A DNA stretch of 64,000 bases. Origin: Paenibacillus pabuli. GTDB taxonomy: Bacteria > Bacillota > Bacilli > Paenibacillales > Paenibacillaceae. Shown here piece by piece: positions 38,200-46,230 of the stretch. Position numbers and translations under genes: made by a program. The stretch spans positions 496,001 to 560,000 of the forward strand of contig NZ_JBDOIO010000003.1 of NCBI RefSeq assembly GCF_039831995.1. The letters run 5' to 3'. The notes under the pieces were generated by a model, which searched no databases, had not been told where the DNA came from, and saw only the letters and a program-made list of their open reading frames with translations. Numbering within the stretch: the stretch's first letter is position 1; each line of letters opens with the position of its first letter.

Positions 38200-38868
38200 A
38201 TGAAATGATTACTAACTTCTGCGGGCGTTAATAACAAAAGCATACGCGACGCGTTAGTGGACATGTTGGACAAGCCGATCGCCGACTCCAACGCACTGTG
38301 TATTCCCACCGCAATGTATGGACACCCCTGGGTCGGACCTGGCGTCAATACCTGGGAGTTCATCAGCGGGAAATCCGAGAACCCCATGGTTAATCTGGGC
38401 TGGAAGTCTGTTGGTGTGTTAGAGCTCACCTCGCTGCCAAGCATCAGTAAAGACCGCTGGGTGCCGCTGGTTCAGGAAATAGACGTTCTGCTGGTGGCGG
38501 GCGGCGACGCCCTCTTCCTGAACCACTGGATGCGGCACTCCGGACTGGCAGACCTCTTACCATCGCTGCAGGCAGTTTATGTGGGAATGAGCGCGGGTAG
38601 TATGGTGATGGCACCCAACATTGGGGAATACTTTGTTGGCTGGATTCCACTCGGCGGTGGTGATGCGACACTGGGTCTGGTTGACTTTGCAATTTTTCCG
38701 CATCTTGACCATGAAAAGCTTCCGGAAAACACCATGGCTGCTGCTGAAAGATGGGCCGCTGGCGTTCAAGGGCCTACATATGCGATTGATGATCAAACCG
38801 CCATCAAAGTGATCGATGGAACAGTAGAAGTTGTTTCCGAAGGGCATTGGAGGCATTTTACGTTATGA
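38200..38868 (+). pseudogene. peptidase E-like (S51) gene with nonsense codon 3
   Basis: AGGAG precedes ATG AAA TGA TTA CTA at 38200; after the TGA the frame continues without interruption as LLTSAGVNNKSIRDALVDML to 38868. That is the normal N-terminus of peptidase E-like class I glutamine amidotransferase-fold proteins, so codon 3 (expected Leu, TTA) has become a stop. The rest is intact, with nucleophile Ser in VGMSAGSMVM and His in FPHLDHE. A shorter product from GTG 38257 would lack the first beta strand and is probably inactive. S51 enzymes cleave Asp-X dipeptides or act on cyanophycin. Confidence 0.75.
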
Positions 38869-38996
38869 TATTTACGCTGTTGGTGACATAAGTAAGTTTC
38901 ATGAATTGGTTTGTGAAGGAAGCGAGATTAAAGTAGCTTAGTCGTATCCAAGAAGAGCATTCACTACCAAGGATAGAGGATAACAAATACAGGAGT

Positions 38997-39025
38997 TTGA
39001 CTTTGATTTTACTATATCGCATTAT
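38997..39025 (+). promoter_or_regulatory. candidate promoter of the arsR-cdr unit
   Basis: TTGACT (38997-39002), 17 bp, CATTAT (39020-39025). The segment is flanked by TATCG (39015-39019) and CGATA (about 39036-39040) half-sites in inverted orientation, a possible ArsR operator. Confidence 0.4.
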
Positions 39026-39057
39026 TCTAATATAACGATACAGAGGGGGGGTTACGT

Positions 39058-39375
39058 TTGGATAAACTCGGTTTTAACGATAGCGGTGATTTGAAGCAGT
39101 TTGAGGAACCTGCTAACTTACTGAAGGCCCTTTCTCATCCTATACGCCTGTGCATTGTGCGTGGGTTGATGCGTAAAAAGAAATGTAATGTTTCCTATAT
39201 GCAGGAGTGTCTGGATCTGCCGCAATCAACCGTTTCCCAGCATTTGCAGAAGCTGCGCAGTGCAGGAATTGTTGATACGGAGCGAAATGGCCTCGAAGTG
39301 AATTATATACTTGCAAACCAACGTATTGAACAGATTATAACTGTTTTATTTGGAGAGGATGAATCTGAATCATGA
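39058..39375 (+). CDS. ArsR-family transcriptional regulator
   Basis: A 105-aa winged-helix repressor with core LLKALSHPIRLCIVRGLM and recognition region LDLPQSTVSQHLQKLRSAGI. It carries three cysteines (RLC, KKC, QEC) around helices 2-3, which could serve redox or persulfide sensing as in BigR/SqrR-type ArsR proteins (inference). TTG 39058 follows AGAGGGGGGG. It overlaps the coenzyme A-disulfide reductase fragment by 4 bp (ATGA), the usual partner of this regulator type. Confidence 0.82.
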   Translation: MDKLGFNDSGDLKQFEEPANLLKALSHPIRLCIVRGLMRKKKCNVSYMQECLDLPQSTVSQHLQKLRSAGIVDTERNGLEVNYILANQRIEQIITVLFGEDESES

Positions 39376-39692
39376 GCAAGAAAGTAGTCATTGTAGGTGG
39401 AGTAGCGGGGGGTGCGTCAGCAGCTGCCCGCCTACGCCGGCTGGATGAACATGCTGAAATAGTCATATTTGAAAAGGGGCCCTACATTTCATTCGCCAAC
39501 TGCGGCTTACCTTATTATATAGGCGGAACGATTACTGAGCGTGACCGCTTGTTAGTACAAACACCTAAAGGTATGGCAGATCGTTTTCGAATTGATGTAC
39601 GTACACAGAGTGAGGTCATATCAATCAATCCCCAATATCAAACGATTCAAGTGAACAGCGAGGAGCGCGGTCAATATGTAACTCGCCGGTAA
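39372..39692 (+). pseudogene. cdr: CoA-disulfide reductase, N-terminal fragment
   Basis: The first 106 codons of a pyridine-nucleotide disulfide reductase: FAD motif VVIVGGVAGGASAAARLRRL and active Cys in SFANCGLPYYIGG. Full-length enzymes have about 450 aa, or 550 with a rhodanese domain. The match ends near residue 102, where the sequence changes abruptly into the C-terminal half of a Y-family polymerase. This is a truncation by deletion, so no NADPH domain remains. Confidence 0.85.
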
Positions 39693-40204
39693 CCGTCAAC
39701 ACACATAGTACACAAAAGGATATTGGAAATGGAATGACCTTGCCTAGAGATTACACAGAGGCTTGGGAGATCGAAGTGGTAATCCTCGATATCTGTACTG
39801 AAGTATGCCGAAGAGCTCGTAAAAAAGGACTGATGGGTAGTGTCGTTTCCGTGAGTGTGTCTGGAGCGGATTTCGACCATCCAACTGGTTTTCACAGGCA
39901 GGTTAAACTGTCTGATCCAACAAACATAACCGTTGATGTGTGCAAGATCGCCAAACGCATATTTCATCAACACTGGGATGGGCAACCGGTGCGCCGTGTA
40001 GGCGTATCCCTTTCTCAATTATCCGACGCGGATACATATCAACTATCTTTCTTTGATGATCAGGAGCACAAACGGGCTATTGATCAGGTGATGGACGACA
40101 TTAAGGATCGATTTGGCGACATTGCCATACTTCGCGCAAGCTCCATTACAGCTGCTGGTCAAGCAATCGATAGAGCATCTAAAATTGGGGGGCACTACAA
40201 ATGA
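39680..40204 (+). pseudogene. uvrX: UvrX-type Y-family DNA polymerase, C-terminal fragment
   Basis: The open frame begins within the truncated cdr gene and reads SPVTVNTHSTQKDIG-NGMTLPRDY, then the little-finger domain (MGSVVSVSVSGADFDHPTGF) to GGHYK. It corresponds to the last roughly 170 residues of UvrX/YqjW-type lesion-bypass polymerases (normally about 415 aa). Palm and fingers with the catalytic acids are absent. A short product could start at ATG 39734 but would have no polymerase activity. The stop overlaps the start of the yolD-like gene (ATGA). Confidence 0.85.
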
Positions 40205-40566
40205 GCAAAAAACTTGAGGCCAATGGATTATGGGAATCGAGCCGCATGATGCTTCCACAACATAAAGAACGAATCATACAGCATCGTACTCAAATTCATG
40301 TTCAAGACAAACCGCTAATTCATGAAGATGAGTGGGAGATCATGGCTCAAAATGTAGATATGTCACTCAACTATACATTACAAGCCACCATTGAAGTGTT
40401 TAATGAGTCGGGCAATCGATATATACATGGAATCGTTACTTCAGTCAGTACCGTTGGAAAGAAAATCAAAATTGAAATGGACAATGGATTTGAATGGGTC
40501 GATTTTGATCAATTGGTCACGGTCAAACTTGAAGAAGGAGGCGTGTACGGTGAGACAGACTTCTGA
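40201..40566 (+). CDS. YolD-like protein
   Basis: A 121-aa YolD-family protein (EANGLWESSRMMLPQHKE near the N-terminus, EWVDFDQLVTV near the C-terminus). yolD genes sit directly downstream of uvrX/yqjW polymerase genes in Bacillus and its phages, and this one overlaps the uvrX relic by 4 bp. The gene is intact although its partner is destroyed. The fold resembles the umuD/translesion accessory group in context only; its biochemical role is unknown. Confidence 0.83.
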   Translation: MSKKLEANGLWESSRMMLPQHKERIIQHRTQIHVQDKPLIHEDEWEIMAQNVDMSLNYTLQATIEVFNESGNRYIHGIVTSVSTVGKKIKIEMDNGFEWVDFDQLVTVKLEEGGVYGETDF

Positions 40567-40792
40567 GGAACTTGCACTCGTGAAGAGGCTGGTGGAGCTT
40601 CCCTATCTGTTAAGTGCTCTGGAGGTAGATAAGCATAAAATATACGCTTCAAACTTTAAGATGAAATCGGTCTATGTTGATTACTTAGACGGTACCCAAA
40701 AGAAAATCGCCTTAGAGATGTACCAATCCAAACAAAGTTTAAAGGAACACCATATTAAAATCATTGATTCCAAACCTTCTGGGATGGTTTAG
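40550..40792 (+). CDS. small conserved-type protein downstream of yolD
   Basis: GTG 40550 follows GAAGGAGG by 8 nt and overlaps the yolD end by 17 bp, giving an 80-aa protein (TSEELALVKRLVELPYLLSA, then YASNFKMKSVYVDYLDG). It is mixed helix and strand with no membrane segment and no recognised domain. The tight overlap suggests it is the third gene of the uvrX-yolD unit. Confidence 0.6.
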   Translation: MRQTSEELALVKRLVELPYLLSALEVDKHKIYASNFKMKSVYVDYLDGTQKKIALEMYQSKQSLKEHHIKIIDSKPSGMV

Positions 40793-40853
40793 GCAAGTAA
40801 GGTAATGCAGTGATTATGTCTTTTTTAAATAATGAATGAAACCAGAAACCAAG

Positions 40854-40890
40854 AAACGGCAATGCTCTGTAAAGAGAATGTCGTTTTTTT
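40854..40890 (+). terminator. Rho-independent terminator of the uvrX-yolD unit
   Basis: Stem AACGGCA...TGTCGTT with inner CTCT/AGAG is followed by TTTTTTT. Confidence 0.75.
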
Positions 40891-41084
40891 CGTAGAATTA
40901 CAACCATGCATTTCTGGTATCTGTTCTTTAACGTCTAATGCACGTGTACTCCGTAGAAACAAACGATGGAAATAAGCCCACGATCAATAGTTGTTCAGCA
41001 CTGGATAACATAACTGTTCTCGTTGACAACACCTCTAAAAGCATAGTATTATTTTACCAATTTAGCTGTGTGGGGAGGATTCGG

Positions 41085-41879
41085 ATGTCTACGATTAAGG
41101 CCATTGTGCTGGACCTGGACGGAACTTTGCTCGGAAGTGATAAATCGATATCTCCCAGGAATTATCAGGCTGTTAAACGATGTTTTGATTTGGGGATACA
41201 TATTATCGTTGCCACGGCAAGGCCGCCTAGAGCGGCAAATCAATTTGTGAAGCAGTTTCCGTTTGTAGATTACATGATTTATTACAATGGCGCTTTAGTT
41301 ACATGCAAATCCACACAGAATGAGCGCCATATTCCAATCCCTTTGGAGATCAACCAACAGATTAATACATTCATTGAGTTAAACATGCCTCAATCCGTAA
41401 TCTCATACGAGGTTAATGATTCATGGTACACAAGTAAACCAATTCTTGACTCCCACTGCGCTCAATTCGGTATCCGTTCGAATGATCTGAAACCTCAGGT
41501 TGTTGAGCAACATTATATAGACTCTCTATCTCCGACCAAAATATTAGTTCTAGGTTGTAACACATGGAAGGATCTAAGCGAGCAGTTTGGTGATCATGTG
41601 AATGTCATCGCAACGGATGGAGGAGCATTGATCCAAATCATGCATAAATCAGCTTCTAAGGAAAAAGCCGTGGAATGGGTGTTAAGTGAAATTGGGGTGA
41701 TTTCAGAAAATGTAATGGTGTTTGGGGATGATTTTAACGATATAGGCCTATTCCATCTGTCCGGATTTCCTGTAGCCATGGGGAACGCGATCATTGAACT
41801 GAAAAAATGTGCCGTTTACATAACCGATTCAAATGATAATGATGGCGTGGCTGATGCCATTGGGAAATTTGTGATATAA
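41085..41879 (+). CDS. Cof-type HAD phosphatase
   Basis: A 264-aa HAD-superfamily hydrolase of the Cof/YidA type. Motif I is AIVLDLDGTLLGSDK with the nucleophile Asp, the C2b cap follows, KAVEW marks the motif III region, and GDDFNDIGLFHLSG is motif IV. ATG 41085 follows GGGGAGG. These enzymes dephosphorylate sugar phosphates, FMN or PLP with broad specificity. It is a single-gene unit. Confidence 0.88.
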   Translation: MSTIKAIVLDLDGTLLGSDKSISPRNYQAVKRCFDLGIHIIVATARPPRAANQFVKQFPFVDYMIYYNGALVTCKSTQNERHIPIPLEINQQINTFIELNMPQSVISYEVNDSWYTSKPILDSHCAQFGIRSNDLKPQVVEQHYIDSLSPTKILVLGCNTWKDLSEQFGDHVNVIATDGGALIQIMHKSASKEKAVEWVLSEIGVISENVMVFGDDFNDIGLFHLSGFPVAMGNAIIELKKCAVYITDSNDNDGVADAIGKFVI

Positions 41880-41975
41880 CCCACTACAGTGAAGCATTCA
41901 ACGAACGAAAACGTCAGCTTTGATACAACTTCTCTATATGTGAATGAGTTGCAGAAGAAGAACAGGTACGTGTGA

Positions 41976-42110
41976 AAAGCAAATGGTGCCAAAGCAATCA
42001 ATGGTCTCGGGATGGTCCTATGGCAGGGCGCACTTGCTAATAAACTTTTTACTGGGGAAGATATGCCAATTACAGAGGTTAAAGAAATGGTATTTGATAA
42101 AGAAGTATAA
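41976..42110 (+). pseudogene. C-terminal relic of a shikimate/quinate dehydrogenase (YdiB/AroE)
   Basis: A startless frame after an in-frame TGA reads [20 protein letters not shown] and [20 protein letters not shown]. This is the characteristic C-terminal helix region of AroE/YdiB proteins (compare [20 protein letters not shown] in E. coli YdiB). The catalytic Lys/Asp and Rossmann domains are gone. The rest of the 41880-42254 gap has only the terminator below. Confidence 0.65.
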
Positions 42111-42177
42111 AAAGAGATCAGGGTATGTCACTATTTCGTAGACATATTAACTTGGAACAAGAAGATGATTACATCGA

Positions 42178-42202
42178 AGCCGCTATATTAGCGGCTTTTT
42201 TC
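42178..42202 (+). terminator. Rho-independent terminator
   Basis: Stem AGCCGCT / AGCGGCT around ATATT followed by TTTTTT. Confidence 0.85.
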
Positions 42203-42254
42203 AGTTATCGTAGTAAGGTTAGTCTAATGTGGGATAGATGGCACACTATTTTCA

Positions 42255-43304
42255 TCAGCCGAGATTGAATAGTTTTAAAAATACATATCCGATGAGGGAA
42301 AGAACGATGGAGCCAATAAAGCCGGCTGCAAAAGCTTTTAGGCCCAATTGCCGAAACGTAACTATATCTACACTAAGACCCAGACCAGCCATGGCCATAG
42401 CAATCAGCATATAAGCGGCAAGAATGATTAGATTCGTCAAATCTGAAGGAATAAACTGCAGCGTATTGAGAGCACTCATCATGAGGAATCCGAAAATAAA
42501 CCAAGGGATCGGGAGGGATTTCAGGCTTCTTTTATTCAATCTGCTGTTTCCTGAATTCTTGGAGCGATCCAAACGATTCGTCCAGAATCCGATCAAGATA
42601 GCGACGGGCACCAACATGGCTACACGCGTTAATTTAACAATGACAGCCAGGTCAACAGCGTCTTGGCCCACTGGTTCTGCAGCTGCAATCACATGCGCGA
42701 TTTCGTGTAATGTAGCGCCTGAAAACACGCCGTATCCTGATGCAGACAAGTGAAGAAATGGATATAGAAGGGTGTAAACCATCGTAAAAATGATTCCCAG
42801 AATCGCTACAGTAGCTGCACCGATGGCGGCTTCTTCGTCTTTGGCTTGGATCTGTGGTGCAATGGCTACAACTGCTGCAGCTCCGCATATCGCTGTTCCG
42901 CATGCAGTTAATAGCCCCAAACGCCTCTCGACGTGAAAGAATTTGGCAATGCCATACACAACAAAAATGGTTATGGTAATGTTCAGGAAGGAGATCAAGG
43001 CAACCTTGGGCCCCGCATGAAGAATATCCCTCAAATTGAGCCGCATGCCAAGCAAAATGATTCCATATCGCAGAAGCTTTTTAGCTGAAAAGGAAATTCC
43101 GCTCACCATATGATCAGGTACATTCCTGACTGCTCTCCAGATCATGCCGAACAAAATAGCAAGTACAAGCTGACCCATGATGTGTAGAAAAGGAAAGCCG
43201 GCTGCATATTTTGCAGCAAGGGCAAGCATTAAAGTAAGCCCAATTCCCAGCAGAAACCCTTGTTTATTCTTTTTCTCTTGTAGCAAAACAGAAGTTGAAT
43301 TCAT
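42255..43304 (-). CDS. YeiH-family putative sulfate exporter (UPF0324)
   Basis: About 349 aa with roughly ten predicted membrane helices. Family segments include LLRYGIILLGMRLNLRDIL, LLTACGTAICGAAAVVAIAP, AATVAILGIIFTMVYTLLYP and FSGATLHEIAHVIAAAEP. This is the conserved YeiH/UPF0324 (PSE) family. ATG 43304 is used because GGACGTGA, a near-SD, lies 5 nt upstream. It is divergent from a LysR gene, the standard YeiH-YeiE/CysL-type arrangement linked to sulfur metabolism. Confidence 0.88.
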   Translation of the reverse strand: MNSTSVLLQEKKNKQGFLLGIGLTLMLALAAKYAAGFPFLHIMGQLVLAILFGMIWRAVRNVPDHMVSGISFSAKKLLRYGIILLGMRLNLRDILHAGPKVALISFLNITITIFVVYGIAKFFHVERRLGLLTACGTAICGAAAVVAIAPQIQAKDEEAAIGAATVAILGIIFTMVYTLLYPFLHLSASGYGVFSGATLHEIAHVIAAAEPVGQDAVDLAVIVKLTRVAMLVPVAILIGFWTNRLDRSKNSGNSRLNKRSLKSLPIPWFIFGFLMMSALNTLQFIPSDLTNLIILAAYMLIAMAMAGLGLSVDIVTFRQLGLKAFAAGFIGSIVLSLIGYVFLKLFNLG

Positions 43305-43341
43305 GGATATCACGTCCGATTTCTTTATTTCTTGTTCACTT

Positions 43342-43359
43342 GTAACTATAATTAGTTAC
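43342..43359. promoter_or_regulatory. inverted repeat in the yeiH-lysR divergent promoter
   Basis: GTAACTA-TAAT-TAGTTAC has perfect 7-bp arms and contains a T-N11-A LysR core. It lies 38 bp upstream of the yeiH start and about 100 bp before lysR, so it is the likely LysR binding site. Confidence 0.55.
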
Positions 43360-43457
43360 GATTGAAAAGAGAAATACCGGAATAAAATGCTTATCATAAC
43401 GAATCATAATGATTGAGTGATATTTGGGGTTAAATACTATCAAGGGAGATGCACTTT

Positions 43458-44351
43458 ATGATCGTGGAAAGCTTGAAAGTATATATAACTGTAGTGGAAC
43501 AGCGCAATTTTTCTAGAGCGGCAGAACTATTGCATTTATCACAACCCGGTGTTAGCTTACACATTCGTAAATTAGAAAAGGAATTTGATGCAAAGTTAAT
43601 GCATCGTTCGCCCAAATGGGTGAAGCTGACGGAGGCTGGGGAGCTGCTATATGTACGTGCCAAGGAAATGGTGAATCTATATGAGTCGGCGAAATTGGAT
43701 ATTGCCAGATTGCAGGATGATGTTAGTGGCTCATTGCAGATTGGGGCTAGTTTTACGATTGGAGAATATGTTTTACCGCGCCTGTTTTCGTCATTTGCCA
43801 GGCAATACCCTGAAGTGGCCATGGAAGTATTCATCGGAAATTCATCTCAAGTTGTGGAAGCAATTCGAGATAATAAAATGGATTTTGGTTTGATTGAAGA
43901 GGACATTGAGGCCCAAGATCTGACCGTGACACCATTCATGAAGGATGAATTGATTATTGTGGCAGCGGAAGGATATCCTCTTAACGCTTCGGTGAATGCG
44001 GATCTGGAACAATTGCAAGATCAAGTGTGGATACTCCGCGAGATGGGTTCAGGAACCAGATCATCTAGTGATCGATTTCTGGCTCAGACAGGACTCCGGG
44101 TAAACCGTTCTTATGTGTTCAACAGCAGTCAGGGCGTCAAAGAAGCGGTGTTCTCTGGATTAGGCTTCGCCATGTTGTCCCGCTGGGTTGTAAAAAGGGA
44201 GTTATCCGCTGGCATGTTGAAGGAAATCACCATTCCAGATATCCACATCGAACGAAACTTTTCCTTAGTTCGTCGGATAGGTCATATTCCTACCAGAGCA
44301 AACGAGGTTTTCGCGGAAAGACTGCTAAAATTGGATGGTCATTTTATCTGA
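43458..44351 (+). CDS. LysR-family transcriptional regulator
   Basis: A 297-aa protein with N-terminal LysR HTH (VYITVVEQRNFSRAAELLHL, then SQPGVSLHIRKLEKEF) and a periplasmic-binding-like effector domain (IGASFTIGEYVLPRLFSSFA onward). ATG 43458 is chosen since GGGAG is 9 nt upstream; the ATG at 43449 directly abuts the ribosome site. Divergence from yeiH suggests it controls that transporter. It resembles CysL/YeiE-type regulators that respond to sulfur compounds (inference). Confidence 0.88.
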   Translation: MIVESLKVYITVVEQRNFSRAAELLHLSQPGVSLHIRKLEKEFDAKLMHRSPKWVKLTEAGELLYVRAKEMVNLYESAKLDIARLQDDVSGSLQIGASFTIGEYVLPRLFSSFARQYPEVAMEVFIGNSSQVVEAIRDNKMDFGLIEEDIEAQDLTVTPFMKDELIIVAAEGYPLNASVNADLEQLQDQVWILREMGSGTRSSSDRFLAQTGLRVNRSYVFNSSQGVKEAVFSGLGFAMLSRWVVKRELSAGMLKEITIPDIHIERNFSLVRRIGHIPTRANEVFAERLLKLDGHFI

Positions 44352-44435
44352 ACTAAATCAATAACAGGGTAACTTCCTATATTAGGCAGCATTTGGTGAG
44401 CAGCCGGACCAAGTATCGACAGGCGAGACAACGTA

Positions 44436-44467
44436 AAGAGCCATGCATTCTTGCATGGCTCTTCATT
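44436..44467. terminator. bidirectional terminator
   Basis: A perfect 12-bp stem AAGAGCCATGCA / TGCATGGCTCTT with loop TTCT lies between the convergent lysR and carboxylesterase genes. Confidence 0.85.
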
Positions 44468-44493
44468 GTATGATTCATGTACACGGATGAATG

Positions 44494-46029
44494 TTACACA
44501 ACGGGCTCATTTTGCTTTTTGAAATACTGTTCAATGACCAATTCAAGTACTGGTCCCGGCTCTGCACGCTGTAACTGGGACGTATCACCGAATTCCATGC
44601 GGTAAGGCTGCTCGGTACTACTTGGAATCCAATAGGGCAAGGGTTTGCCCGTGGAATCCAGACCATTCGGATCACCTGTCGCGATAAAATTGGACAGATA
44701 ATTACACATCTGGCGTGCCAGGTCATAATGTTTACCGACGAAAGGTCGCCAGCATTTGGCAAGAGTTTCGAAGAAAAACCACAGATCAACGGAATGGAAC
44801 GTGCCTGGCTGATCCCAGCCCGGAATCTCCGCGTCGAAATTATAATAATAGAGCGGTGTCTCGGATGGATGACCACTATTGGAGCGGATCACAAGTTGAA
44901 TCGCATGTTCAATCATGCGGATCGATGCCTGCTGCAATACATGATCGAGATCTCCAGTATCGGCTCCACAGCGCTGCAAAAAGGCAGGCGCATCCTCTCC
45001 AAACAGTTCAGTCGCCGTTTGCTTCAGTTCCTCCATATTGCTTACCGCAGGCTGGGTCCAAAACTCGGAAGAGGTATGCCCAAGCATGACGGGAACGAGT
45101 TCGCGTTCATGCTGCATGAAACGAATGAACGGATCACCCGTACAGAACTGATTATCGATGACTGTTCCCCAGAAGCTATTATATTCCAGGATTTTATCCC
45201 GTAAAGTGATCGCGTCCAGCTGTCTGGCTTCGTCTAAAGTGGATACGCCCAGAAAACGGAAAAAATCAACGCCCTTCTGCTCGGCATCCCGCAGTGTGCC
45301 GCGGACTGAAGGTACACGCACATTGGGATACAGTTTGGTCGCAATTCCACTCATGATGACAGCTCGCTGGAACAGGCCTTTGTTCTGCGGGGAAGTCATC
45401 TGACTTAGCACACTGCCGCCGCCTGCAGATTGTCCACCAATGGTTATCTGATCCGGATCACCGCCGAAGGCAGAGATGTTACGTTTCACCCAGGCCGTAC
45501 CTGCCTGTTGATCCAGATGTCCAAAGTTCGCAGGTGCTTGTGGGGATTCAGCGCTAATCTCGGGGTGGCACAGGAAACCAAACGCATTCAGACGGTAATT
45601 GACGGTAACCACGACAATGCCCCTGCGGGCAATGCGCTCACCATCAAATTCCATTTCAGCAGTATGACCCACCTGAAGCCCACCGCCAAAATACCAGACA
45701 AACACAGGCAGCTTCTCATCCGTTCGTTTGGCAGGTGTCCACACATTCAAATATAGACAATCCTCACTCATCGGCAGATCGGGATCAACAGACCACTCTC
45801 GCGTATAGATGTTATTATCGTCAATGACGGTCGGGGCCTGCATAGAGGTGTGGGCAAAATCAAAAGCTTGCAGCACCCCATCCCAATCGGATGCAGGTTG
45901 TGGTGCACGCCAGCGGTTCTGGCCTACCGGTGGGGCGGCGAATGGGATACCTTTAAAGCTTGTAACACGTGGGTCTGCGGCAGGCAGCCCCTGAACTTGG
46001 CCATTTTCTACCTGAACGATTCTAAGCAA
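44494..46029 (-). CDS. type B carboxylesterase
   Basis: About 511 aa with the carboxylesterase/PnbA fold. It has SFKGIPFAAPPVG near the N-terminus, the EDCLYLNVW signature, oxyanion hole region FVWYFGGGLQVGH, nucleophile Ser in IGGQSAGGGSV, and the His in GTFHSVDLWF. No signal peptide is seen. The first in-frame ATG is at 46068, but GAGAGGAG lies inside that extension and TTG 46029 gives MLRIVQVENGQVQG, the usual family start. Divergent from an AraC gene and close to an alpha-galactosidase, it may deacylate decorated plant oligosaccharides (inference). Confidence 0.88.
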   Translation of the reverse strand: MLRIVQVENGQVQGLPAADPRVTSFKGIPFAAPPVGQNRWRAPQPASDWDGVLQAFDFAHTSMQAPTVIDDNNIYTREWSVDPDLPMSEDCLYLNVWTPAKRTDEKLPVFVWYFGGGLQVGHTAEMEFDGERIARRGIVVVTVNYRLNAFGFLCHPEISAESPQAPANFGHLDQQAGTAWVKRNISAFGGDPDQITIGGQSAGGGSVLSQMTSPQNKGLFQRAVIMSGIATKLYPNVRVPSVRGTLRDAEQKGVDFFRFLGVSTLDEARQLDAITLRDKILEYNSFWGTVIDNQFCTGDPFIRFMQHERELVPVMLGHTSSEFWTQPAVSNMEELKQTATELFGEDAPAFLQRCGADTGDLDHVLQQASIRMIEHAIQLVIRSNSGHPSETPLYYYNFDAEIPGWDQPGTFHSVDLWFFFETLAKCWRPFVGKHYDLARQMCNYLSNFIATGDPNGLDSTGKPLPYWIPSSTEQPYRMEFGDTSQLQRAEPGPVLELVIEQYFKKQNEPVV

Positions 46030-46230
46030 CACAACATTCTCCTCTCTGAATTGAGCATCCTTATTCATGTCGATCCAAGATGTGTGTGGTTGCGCTTACA
46101 TATCTCTGTTTGGTTATGAGACCACTATTCCGATCATAAGCAACTTGAAAGGAAGTTTCTAGCATCAAAATAAATCAAAACTCCACAAAATCATATATAA
46201 TGACTGGTATCAAGAAGGGAGGAGCCGGAT

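Noticed and set aside
38200..38210. In-frame TGA read as selenocysteine
   Set aside because: The family has Leu, not Cys, at this position, the stop lies at codon 3, and there is no evident SECIS-type hairpin after it; a nonsense mutation is simpler.
39680..40792. Prophage or phage remnant (uvrX-yolD)
   Set aside because: No integrase, capsid, portal or lysis genes nearby; uvrX-yolD units also occur in ordinary chromosomes.
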